From positions 1 to 24,047 of the forward strand of contig CACNCW010000013.1 of assembly GCA_902619055.1 (NCBI GenBank): a stretch of 24,047 nt of DNA, in the 5' to 3' direction. Positions 8,680 to 16,600 of this stretch are shown here, in pieces (positions within the stretch are counted from its first letter, which is position 1; every line of letters starts with the position of its first letter). The DNA comes from an uncultured Alphaproteobacteria bacterium. Its GTDB lineage: Bacteria > Pseudomonadota > Alphaproteobacteria > HIMB59 > GCA-002718135. A program made the position numbers and the translations under genes. Below the pieces are notes generated by a model. That model saw only the letters and a program-made list of their open reading frames with translations. It made no database searches and was not told the origin of the DNA.

Positions 8680-9293
8680 TGACTGATTTTTCTATAGAGA
8701 AATCAATTGATGGGCCTGTAATTGGTTTAGATGAAGTTGGCAGAGGTCCATTAGCAGGACCAGTGGTGAGTTGTGGATGTTATTTTTCTAATTATGATGA
8801 TTTAGAATCAGAAATACCCATAAATGATTCAAAAAAACATACGGCAAAACAGCGAGAAAAATTATTCTTATTTTTTAAAAAATTACAAAAAGAAAAAAAG
8901 CTTCAATATTACTTAGGCTACGCTAGCGTAGAAGAAATAGATACAATTAATATTTTGGAAGCAACAAAATTATCAATGAAAAGAGTAATTGAAAAATTTA
9001 ATTTTGAAAATCCACATCTTATTATTGATGGAAACTTTTCATTAAATTATCAAAATGAAAAATCTATAATAGGTGGAGATAAAAAATCTTTATCGATCGC
9101 AAGCGCATCTATTATAGCAAAAGTTCACCGTGATCGACTGATGAGTATTCTTGATAGTAAGTTTACATTTTATGATTGGAAAAAAAATGCAGGTTATGGA
9201 ACTAAAAAACATATTGATGCAATACACAAACACGGTGTTACTCAATTTCACCGAAAATCATTTGAACCCATTAAATCGTTATTAAAAAAATAA
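8679..9293 (+). CDS. rnhB: Ribonuclease HII
   Basis: 204 residues. RNase HII cuts the RNA strand of RNA-DNA hybrids and removes single ribonucleotides embedded in DNA. The active-site block GLDEVGRGPLAGPVV holds Asp18 and Glu19. The NDSKK segment, LIIDGN (third acidic residue), SIASASIIAKVHRD (fourth) and YDWKKNAGYGTKKH follow, all at normal spacing. Translation most likely begins at GTG 8679, whose first base is the last base of the moaB TAG, giving a 1-base overlap. The next in-frame ATG lies well after the active-site block. rnhB next to ccrM is a common alphaproteobacterial order (from memory). The gap after rnhB contains a terminator at 9419-9441. Confidence 0.94.
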   Translation: MTDFSIEKSIDGPVIGLDEVGRGPLAGPVVSCGCYFSNYDDLESEIPINDSKKHTAKQREKLFLFFKKLQKEKKLQYYLGYASVEEIDTINILEATKLSMKRVIEKFNFENPHLIIDGNFSLNYQNEKSIIGGDKKSLSIASASIIAKVHRDRLMSILDSKFTFYDWKKNAGYGTKKHIDAIHKHGVTQFHRKSFEPIKSLLKK

Positions 9294-9310
9294 ATTACCC
9301 AAATTTATCC

Positions 9311-9348
9311 ATGCAAAGATTGCATATCAAATATTATATTATTATGCT
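9311..9348 (+). promoter_or_regulatory. Predicted sigma-70-type promoter with an overlapping inverted repeat
   Basis: A -35-like TTGCAT (9320-9325) and a -10-like TATGCT (9343-9348) are separated by exactly 17 bases. The -35 is also the right arm of a perfect inverted repeat, ATGCAA-AGA-TTGCAT (9311-9325), which could be an operator. Transcription would start near 9355 and reach the terminator at 9419-9441 after about 87 nt. Prediction by eye. Confidence 0.5.
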
Positions 9349-9354
9349 TCAAAA

Positions 9355-9441
9355 AGATGCGACAAACACTAAATATAAATTAGTTTTCATCATTCCTCCC
9401 ATTTGATGAACTATTCCTGGGGTCTTCGGACCCCTTTTTTT
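9355..9441 (+). ncRNA. Putative trans-acting small RNA with an exposed CCUCCC loop
   Basis: The predicted transcript lies wholly between rnhB and ccrM. After a single-stranded A-rich 5' part comes a hairpin: arms TAGT and TCATCA (9381-9384, 9387-9392) pair with TGATGA and ACTA (9404-9413), with a TT bulge. The 11-base loop 9393-9403 contains UCCUCCC, complementary to Shine-Dalgarno sequences. A second hairpin with a UUCG tetraloop and a T tract ends it. This layout, a CCUCC-type loop plus a Rho-independent terminator and about 85-90 nt, resembles alphaproteobacterial small RNAs that block ribosome binding, such as the cuckoo/CcsR and alpha-r types. Homology was not tested. The alternative is that only the terminator is functional, ending the rnhB operon. 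Confidence 0.45.
9419..9441 (+). terminator. Rho-independent terminator with a cUUCGg tetraloop
   Basis: GGGGTC (9419-9424), loop TTCG, and GACCCC (9429-9434) form a perfect 6-bp stem with five G-C pairs, closed by C-G around the very stable UUCG tetraloop. Seven T follow directly (9435-9441). The T tract is on the plus side only, so it ends plus-strand transcripts: the putative small RNA and perhaps read-through from rnhB. Confidence 0.88.
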
Positions 9442-9549
9442 ATGTTTTTAGCCAAATTTTATGGTTATCCCTACCTAAAGATTCCATCTGTTGATAACTC
9501 AATTGACCTGATTCCATATCTGCTTAAAGATTCTTTTTATCAATTATGA
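9442..9549 (+). CDS. Possible 35-residue upstream frame (leader peptide) coupled to ccrM
   Basis: An ATG directly after the terminator T tract opens 35 codons ending in TGA at 9547-9549, overlapping the ccrM start as ATGA. The same overlap is used by the exonuclease/ligase and glycosylase/slt pairs. The product would be hydrophobic and aromatic, with YGYPYLKIP and [13 protein letters not shown]; no family is recognised. The frame is open back to 9379, including another ATG at 9406, but those codons lie in the small RNA and terminator. No Shine-Dalgarno sequence is seen. A chance open frame of this length is quite possible in a short gap, so this is only a candidate. Confidence 0.22.
   Translation: MFLAKFYGYPYLKIPSVDNSIDLIPYLLKDSFYQL
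9480..9533 (+). promoter_or_regulatory. Cluster of three GANTC methylation sites before ccrM
   Basis: GATTC occurs at 9480-9484, 9510-9514 and 9529-9533, immediately upstream of the ccrM ATG at 9546. GANTC is the site methylated by CcrM enzymes, and in Caulobacter the ccrM promoter is itself controlled by GANTC methylation. Promoter-like pieces overlap the sites: TTGATA (9491-9496) and TTGACC (9503-9508) as possible -35 boxes, with weak -10 matches near 9514-9530. The ccrM promoter is probably here, but its exact elements are not certain. No Shine-Dalgarno sequence precedes the ATG. Confidence 0.5.
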
Positions 9550-10616
9550 AGAAAAATCAGATAATTTTAGGCAATTCAATTAAGGAAATGAAAAAACTAA
9601 AAGATCATTCTGTTGATCTTATTTTCGCTGACCCACCTTACAATCTTCAATTAAAAGATACCTTATACAGACCTGATCAAACAACCGTCGAAGCTGTTAC
9701 ACAAGATTGGGATAAATTTAGTACGTATAAAGAATATGATCAATTTACAAATGCGTGGCTTAGTGAATGTAAAAGAGTGTTAAAAAAAGGTGGAGCGCTT
9801 TGGGTGATAGGTAGTTATCATAATATTTTACGTGTAGGTTCTACTATTCAAGATGAAGGTCTATGGATTTTAAATGATATCATTTGGCATAAAACAAATC
9901 CAATGCCAAACTTTCGTGGTACACGTTTCACAAATGCGCATGAAACACTGTTATGGTGCACAACATCAAGAGAAGCAAAGTACACATTCAACTATCAAAA
10001 CCTTAAAGAATTAAACGAAGGAAAACAAATGCGCAGTGACTGGTATATTCCTATTTGTTCTGGAAAAGAAAGACTGCGAAAAGATAATAACCAACGATCG
10101 CATCCAACACAAAAACCAGAAGCTCTCCTCTATCGAATTTTATTAGCTTCAACAAACAAAGGTGATCTTGTTCTTGATCCATTTTCAGGAAGTGGAACAA
10201 CTGCTGTTGTTGCAAAAAAATTACAACGGAATTTTATTGGCATAGAAAAAGATAAAGATTACGTCAAACTTTCAAAAGAGAGATTAAAGAAAACCAAAGT
10301 ATTAAAAGAAGATGTTGTCACTATTGCAAAAAGTAGAAAAGAATTACCAAAAGTTCCTTTTGGTGAATTGGTTGAGCAAGGAATTATTCCGCCAGGTGCC
10401 GTATTAACAGATAAAAAAGAACGCTTTAAAGCAACGGTTAGTATTGATGGAACACTTAAAATAAAAGACTTAACAGGTTCCATTCATCAAATGGGAGCAA
10501 AAATACAAGGACTACCAAGTTGTAATGGATGGGATTTTTGGCATGTAAAAGACAAATCCAAATCTATCCTTCTAGATGAAATACGATCTAATTACCGAAA
10601 AGATAAACTAAATTAA
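9546..10616 (+). CDS. ccrM: CcrM-type adenine-N6 DNA methyltransferase (GANTC)
   Basis: 356 residues, the usual CcrM length. It transfers a methyl group from S-adenosylmethionine to adenine in GANTC and acts as the cell-cycle methyltransferase of alphaproteobacteria. The catalytic motif ADPPYNLQL (DPPY at 29-32) precedes the AdoMet-binding FSGSGT (213-218), the beta-class order. Highly conserved stretches are [34 protein letters not shown] and [12 protein letters not shown]. The last roughly 90 residues form the CcrM-specific DNA-recognition domain, from [15 protein letters not shown] through GSIHQMGA to CNGWDFWH, which separates it from shorter solitary methyltransferases. There is no partner restriction gene. 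The start is set by the family N-terminus. The TAA stop lies in a TTAA shared with the convergent binding-protein gene. Confidence 0.97.
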   Translation: MKKNQIILGNSIKEMKKLKDHSVDLIFADPPYNLQLKDTLYRPDQTTVEAVTQDWDKFSTYKEYDQFTNAWLSECKRVLKKGGALWVIGSYHNILRVGSTIQDEGLWILNDIIWHKTNPMPNFRGTRFTNAHETLLWCTTSREAKYTFNYQNLKELNEGKQMRSDWYIPICSGKERLRKDNNQRSHPTQKPEALLYRILLASTNKGDLVLDPFSGSGTTAVVAKKLQRNFIGIEKDKDYVKLSKERLKKTKVLKEDVVTIAKSRKELPKVPFGELVEQGIIPPGAVLTDKKERFKATVSIDGTLKIKDLTGSIHQMGAKIQGLPSCNGWDFWHVKDKSKSILLDEIRSNYRKDKLN

Positions 10617-11932
10617 TCTATAATAATTCTAGGCTCAAAAGGATGAAGTTTTTCTAAACGCTCAACTGACCAAAGATTATCTTCCGTAACTTGGTTTAAA
10701 GAATACATACCTTCCACATCACCGTTAATATCAAAATCTAGCGATCCAGAAACACCCTCATAATTAATTTCGACACCTCGAAGAAGTAAAGCTCTTGCAG
10801 CTTCCCAACTTCCAGGTCCCATTTTAATCCCTGGTGGGTTAGCAACACTAACTAAACTTTTTGATAAATCTTCTTTAGAAATATTATTATGTGTCTGATG
10901 CTGTAGTGCCAAAGCTGCTAACATCATTGTATCAAAACTAATAGCGGAATAAGGAGAATTAGGATTAACTCCTGCGTTCAACATTATATTTGCGTATGTT
11001 TGAAATTCTTCTGAACTTTGCGAAGTTGCTTGGGCAACAATAGTTGTATTTTTATTTAACTGGATAGGAATATAGGAATAGATTAAATCTTTAACTTCAT
11101 TCGTTAACATACTATCAGAACCGTAATGATGTTTAAAAATGCCTGAAGTTTCTAGTTCTTGTAATCTACTTAAAACAGTATTGGTAAATTGTTCTAATAA
11201 ATTAACTGTTCGTTCATTTCCGTGAAGGAACATGACTAATCCTGGTTGATTATTATCTATAGCAATATCAACAAATGTATTAATGAAGTTTTGATTGATC
11301 AGTGTCTTATCTGTCAGTAAAGTATTGAATAACACTATACCTTCTTGTTCGGTATAAACTTTTAAAAAATTTTGAGCCAGTGTAGAATTATAATTATCAT
11401 CACCGTAAAGAAGAATTATTTCTCTAATATTTTTAGATAGAAGATAATTAGCAATAGATGTTGATTGTTGAATATCAGATGGAATAGTTCTAAAAAATAA
11501 ATCATTATCTTCAATTGTTGAAAGTAACGGGTAACTAGCAGAAGATGAGATCGTTAAAATATTGTCTGGAATAGTTGCTTGTTCAATAACTTTAACAGCA
11601 CTTGTTGAACACGTTGGTCCTAAAAGGATTTCTGGATCATTATTTTTTAAATAGGCATTTAAACTATCTTCTGTTTTAATAGGATCACATCCTGTATCAA
11701 TAGAGTCTACGGATATAAGACCTCGTCCTACTATACCAATCCCATCCGCATTAATGGTTTCTACAGCAACTCTTTTTGCTTCTGCAATTGCTTCAGCAAT
11801 TTCACTAACAGGACCACTTTCTGCATAAAGGGCTGCAATTTTTACTTCTGCACTCACAAAGGTTGAGTAAAAAATTATGATCTTGAAGATAATTATCGTA
11901 AATATTTTCATTATGTGAGATCTTTTTATCAT
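10613..11932 (-). CDS. Orphan LivK-like periplasmic substrate-binding protein
   Basis: 439 residues. A signal peptide precedes [14 protein letters not shown], and a type I periplasmic-binding fold (branched-chain amino acid/ANF-receptor type) follows. Typical features are the Cys pair in DTGCDP and GPTCSTSA (the LivJ-like disulphide), [30 protein letters not shown] and, near the C-terminus, the [14 protein letters not shown] strand. The ligand cannot be read from sequence; amino acids, amides or other small molecules are possible. No ABC permease or ATPase is nearby, so it is either an orphan feeding a transporter elsewhere or has a sensing role. It starts 6 bases after the TpsB stop and is the last gene of the two-partner secretion unit. 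Met8 (ATG at 11911) is an alternative start that still keeps a signal peptide. Confidence 0.85.
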   Translation of the reverse strand: MIKRSHIMKIFTIIIFKIIIFYSTFVSAEVKIAALYAESGPVSEIAEAIAEAKRVAVETINADGIGIVGRGLISVDSIDTGCDPIKTEDSLNAYLKNNDPEILLGPTCSTSAVKVIEQATIPDNILTISSSASYPLLSTIEDNDLFFRTIPSDIQQSTSIANYLLSKNIREIILLYGDDNYNSTLAQNFLKVYTEQEGIVLFNTLLTDKTLINQNFINTFVDIAIDNNQPGLVMFLHGNERTVNLLEQFTNTVLSRLQELETSGIFKHHYGSDSMLTNEVKDLIYSYIPIQLNKNTTIVAQATSQSSEEFQTYANIMLNAGVNPNSPYSAISFDTMMLAALALQHQTHNNISKEDLSKSLVSVANPPGIKMGPGSWEAARALLLRGVEINYEGVSGSLDFDINGDVEGMYSLNQVTEDNLWSVERLEKLHPFEPRIIID

Positions 11933-11938
11933 AAATTT

Positions 11939-13621
11939 TTAGAATGAAAATGTGGCATTGAGTAAATACACTGGTCTAGAAGTAGTTCCCTCAACACTTT
12001 TATCAGCTTCTGCTACTTCAAAACTAATATCTAGACTATTAGAATTAAGAGGAATTTTTAATTTAACACCGTACCCTCCACTTGCCACTTCTGTTCGGCT
12101 AAACTCACCTGAGGCTGGTCTTTTGTAGTAGGTAGCACCAACACCAAGATGAATGTATGGTTCAATACGTATAGACTCTTCCCTTTTATCTTCTTCCCCT
12201 TCTAAAAAAGGATAAAAAGGTCTGCTCAATTCCGTTCGCAGAAAGAAACCTTGATCACCAGACATATTACCTGATTCAAAACCAGACATTTGGCCTGGTC
12301 CTGTTATATTTATTTGTTCCGAGTTAATTAACCCCCTGTCGCTTACAAGTTTTTGAAAAACAAAACGTGTATTCAATAAATAATTTCTAAATATTTGCCT
12401 ATCCAAATTAATATCACTATTCCATTTTATAAAATTTAAAGTGGAACCAACACGGGATAACGTTTTTGTATCAGATGTTTTGTTTGTATAGATAGGAGTA
12501 CCAAACTTTAGCGTTGAACTACCTTTAAGAGAGAAAGAGTCTAAAAAAGATAAGTTAGTGGTCGTATATTTTAACTCTAAAGCGTTGTATTCATCATAAA
12601 AGGTATCATTTGTATTGAAAGATAATGTTCGATATTCTCTTTCCTTAATCCATTGCCAATCAAATGAAAGGTTATTTTTTATGAGCCTTGTATTTTTTAT
12701 TTGATATTCAAGACCAAAGTTAATTTTTTTGAATTCCCCTTTTTTGTTTAAACCGTTAGGTTCTGAATAAGACTCATTAACAGCGCCAAAGACGGAAAAG
12801 TCTGAGGCAAAAATTGGAACTTTACCACCAACAAGATATGCTTCTCGAAAATCTGTTCGTTTAATTATTTCTGTATCATCTATTGGAACATTAACACTAT
12901 TTTCAGGATCTAAGACGTAGGCTGCATATAGATTTTCACCATAGCCAAAAGGACTATTAAAACTAAAGTAAGAGGTAAACTGATCTTTTCCCGCTGTTTC
13001 GGATAATCCATTTGAGTAGGTAAAGTAACCATTTACTAATTTATGTTCAGCATTTAATTGCAACGAAGAAGTCCCGGGTTCTTCTCCTGCTTTGATTGTT
13101 GTTTCTAATTCAACACCTGGTAATTCTCTTGATTTAATGATCGATTTTTCAATGACGGGATATTCTAATCCTTTAATACCGACAAGTTTTTCAAAATATT
13201 TTTTTATTGGCTTAGAAATTCGTTTATCTAGTTGCGAGTAATCAATTGACTCAATTTTACCAGGAAAAACGATCGCTTTTATTTTAGTATTTTGTTCGAT
13301 CGTTTGAGGAGGAACAATAAAACGCGTTAAAAAATATCCATTTAAGACGTACAATTGTTCTAATGCAATCAGTAAATTATAAAAATCTTTTAATGTTATT
13401 GTTTTAAAAATTTTTGATGTAAATAAATTTTTACGAAGCTCGATCATGTCTTCGATTTCATTTTCAATTTCAATTCCAACAAAATTAAATGAAATATTTT
13501 CTGCACCAGGTGGAATAACTAAACCTGTCTCATAAACAATATAATTACCAGTATTAGTAAAAACAGGATATGTCGCAAATGATGTAGAAATAAAAAAGAT
13601 AAAAGATAAAAAGTATCTCAT
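11939..13621 (-). CDS. TpsB outer-membrane transporter of a two-partner secretion system (FhaC/ShlB family)
   Basis: 560 residues, close to FhaC. A signal peptide (about 1-16) is followed by POTRA domain 1 (about 38-125), recognisable by LEQLYVLNGYFLTRFIVPPQ, then POTRA 2 with ELPGVELETTIKAGEEPGTS, and a beta-barrel of alternating strands from about residue 190 to the final LLNATFSF, which ends in Phe as barrel proteins do. TpsB proteins recognise the N-terminal TPS domain of their partner in the periplasm through the POTRA domains and pass it through the barrel. The loop-6 tetrad, normally VRGF/VRGY before the LSGD stretch, here reads MSGF (445-448) before NMSGDQGFFLRTEL, so the conserved arginine is replaced by Ser446. 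The start codon directly follows the TpsA stop (TAAATG), which suggests strong translational coupling. No other TpsB is visible for the three TpsA proteins. Confidence 0.92.
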   Translation of the reverse strand: MRYFLSFIFFISTSFATYPVFTNTGNYIVYETGLVIPPGAENISFNFVGIEIENEIEDMIELRKNLFTSKIFKTITLKDFYNLLIALEQLYVLNGYFLTRFIVPPQTIEQNTKIKAIVFPGKIESIDYSQLDKRISKPIKKYFEKLVGIKGLEYPVIEKSIIKSRELPGVELETTIKAGEEPGTSSLQLNAEHKLVNGYFTYSNGLSETAGKDQFTSYFSFNSPFGYGENLYAAYVLDPENSVNVPIDDTEIIKRTDFREAYLVGGKVPIFASDFSVFGAVNESYSEPNGLNKKGEFKKINFGLEYQIKNTRLIKNNLSFDWQWIKEREYRTLSFNTNDTFYDEYNALELKYTTTNLSFLDSFSLKGSSTLKFGTPIYTNKTSDTKTLSRVGSTLNFIKWNSDINLDRQIFRNYLLNTRFVFQKLVSDRGLINSEQINITGPGQMSGFESGNMSGDQGFFLRTELSRPFYPFLEGEEDKREESIRIEPYIHLGVGATYYKRPASGEFSRTEVASGGYGVKLKIPLNSNSLDISFEVAEADKSVEGTTSRPVYLLNATFSF

Positions 13622-16600
13622 TTATAATCTTTGTAAGCTAATTGCATCTACCTGAGGAAATGATGTAATGAATTCACTTTGAATTAAAGCGGCATTAGAC
13701 GCACCATCAACAGAGATAAAAGATACTATTCGTGATACATCGTCGAAGACATCTTGATTAATTTTTTCTTGAACAGCAATTTTTTCTTTTTCTTCATCTG
13801 GTGCTACTCCTGGAAGTGGTGGAGTTTTAGAACCACTAAGAATGTTAGCAAGTGGAACCGTTTCTAAAGATCCGCTTGTATCTTCAATAGTAATATTACC
13901 TGATGTAAAACCTGAGAGTTCATAATTAATTGTAACCTCTTTATTATTTCCAACATCTGCAGTTAAAAAACTGCCTGTAGAATTAATAGAAAGATCAGTA
14001 CCTGTTAAATTTAAACCTGATATTGTTCCTCCACTAACTGTAGCTGATGTAGTTCCATCATATGTCTTATCGTCAGCGCTAGCCCCTGATATTGAAAAAT
14101 TATCTGAAATTAGAGTACCTGTCGTAGCGGTGACAGTAGATAGATTAATATCTCCCATACTAGCATTTGTTAATGTGCCGCCATCCAAAAGTTGTATGCT
14201 GAGATCATCTGCTGTTAAGCTTGCGGAACTAGCAACAACATCTCCTGCTCCAGCATCTCTATCACTATCAGAAACATTATTATTATCTGTGTCACTTGCA
14301 ATAATGTCTAGATCAGCTGCTGTATTAATATTGCTATTAACGTTTACATCTCTTCCTGCATGAAGATTTAAATTTCCAGTTCCTGTAACAGTAATAGCAG
14401 AGCTAATCGTAATATCTGTGTTTGCTTGAAGGGTAACATCAACACCGTTATTTAAAAATTCCTCTAATTCTGTTTTGTTAATAACTACATCATCACTTGC
14501 AAAATCTGTATAAGATGTAGCTCCTTGGATAATTGTATCAGACCATAAATATACTGCTCCCGCATCTGTTGCATCATTATTAAGTCCATCATCTCCAGTT
14601 GATCCTACAGCCATTAATGTTCCTGTATCATCCAAAGCTATAACATTTGGAAATCCATCATCAACTACTACTCCGTGAGAAGCAGCATTAACCGAGTTGC
14701 TACCAGTTTGACCAATTCCGATAGTAAATTGTAAACTAGCTCCATTTAAAGATGTATCCTCAAAACCAAATACACGGACAACTTCTTCATTATGGTGACC
14801 AATTGCTAGACGGTTTCCATCACCGTCAATAGCTACTTGAGCTGCTTTCCAACCAGAAATACTTGACGTATCGTAATTCCTTTCTCCACTATAACCATTT
14901 CCTATGCGTGCACTGAGCTCTCCACCTGTAAAATTTGAATCATCAAATTCGATAAGGTACACTGCACCTCCATTATCAACACCGTTGCCAAAACCATCAT
15001 CGTTTTGTGCTCCAACAGCTAAAATTTTACCATCCTTTGTTAATCCAAGATGACCACCAAATTGATCATTATCATCTAAATATGCAGTCATATCAACATC
15101 TTTAGTAGTAGTATCGTTATACCCAAATCCTACTGTGCCAACATGGGCAGGATTTTCAAAATCAGTTGATGCATTACCATTGCTATCTGTAAATGTAATT
15201 AAATATACTGCTCCTGTGTCGGTTTTGTTATTCTCTTTTCCATCATCTTTTTGAGCGCCAACTACAAGTTGTGATCCATCATCAGATAAAGCCACTGCAG
15301 TAAATATATCACCCGCTCCTAAATTACTTATTGATAAATCACTACTTTTTGAGCCACCGCTTCCAACTTTTGAAATTGTGCCAACATGGGCAGGATTTTC
15401 AAAATCAGTTGATGGATTACCATTACTATCTGTAAATGTAATTAAATAAACAGCTCCAGAATCAACATCTCCATAAGTAGCTCGGTATTGTGATAAAGCT
15501 AATCTGTCACCGTCTCCATCTAATGCTACTCGCCATGCTCTATCATTATTAATTAAATCAGTTAAATCTAAATCGTTGTTTCCTGTATAACCTTTTCCAA
15601 TTGTTCCTATGTGTTGAGGATTAGAAAAATCTTTTCCAAATGTAAATAAATATACTGCTCCAGCATTGGTACTGGTGCCGCCACCATCATCCAGAGTTGA
15701 TGTTACAGCCATTCTATTACCATCACGATCCAAAGATATACCTCTACCAAATTGGTCATTGTTATCTAGAGGACTCTCAATATCTTTTAAGATACCTCCA
15801 GCACCAGTATAGCCACTACCAACTATTCCAGAAAATTCACCATCAGAAAAATTGGTATCACTAAATTTAACAAACATTACTTCACCACTATTATCTTTTA
15901 AATTACCGCTCCCATTAGCGTGCATACTTGACATAACAAGACGACTGCCCGTTTCATTCAAATCTACACCTGTTCCAAAAATATCTTTTGCATCCATGTA
16001 GTCAGATAAATTTACATTTTTGCCAACAGTATAACCATCGCCAACGGTTGCTTCTAAAGTTGCTGATGCTAAATCAGCAGTTAAAGTATATAAATGTACA
16101 GCACCAGGCTTTCCAATACTAGGCGTATCCGGAGATGATTTATCATTAAAACCAACAGCTAAATGACTAGCATCTTTATCAAATGCCACCGATCTTCCAA
16201 ATAAATCATTTCGTTCATGCGTTACTGAATGTTCATTTTCATCACTGGTATCTAGGTAATCATAACCATAGCCAATAGTTCCAACATAAGTAGCTTTTCC
16301 TGTTTTAGCAGAAACAATACTACCAGCATCCGTAAATTTAAATAAGTTAACAGCTCCAACATTATTTATTGAATCATCTTTACCATCATCATTTATTCTT
16401 CCTACTGCAAGTAAAGATCCGTCATGATTTATCGTTACACCAAAACCAAAACGATCTTTATTTTTTTGTATTAGATCGCTATGATCCCGTGTATTAAAAT
16501 CTTTTGAAAATGATGCACATGTAATATTTAAATAACAACTAGAACTATCATCATGTGTATAACCATTACCAATTCGAGATACGACTTTACCACCCGTAAA

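Noticed and set aside
9294..9545. tRNA or known riboswitch in the rnhB-ccrM gap
   Set aside because: No cloverleaf or conserved tRNA T-loop sequence is present and no riboswitch core is recognised; a small RNA fits better.
10600..10630. Bidirectional terminator between ccrM and the binding-protein gene
   Set aside because: No stem with a T tract is visible; the stops only share a TTAA. The same is true of the ligase/ispE overlap.
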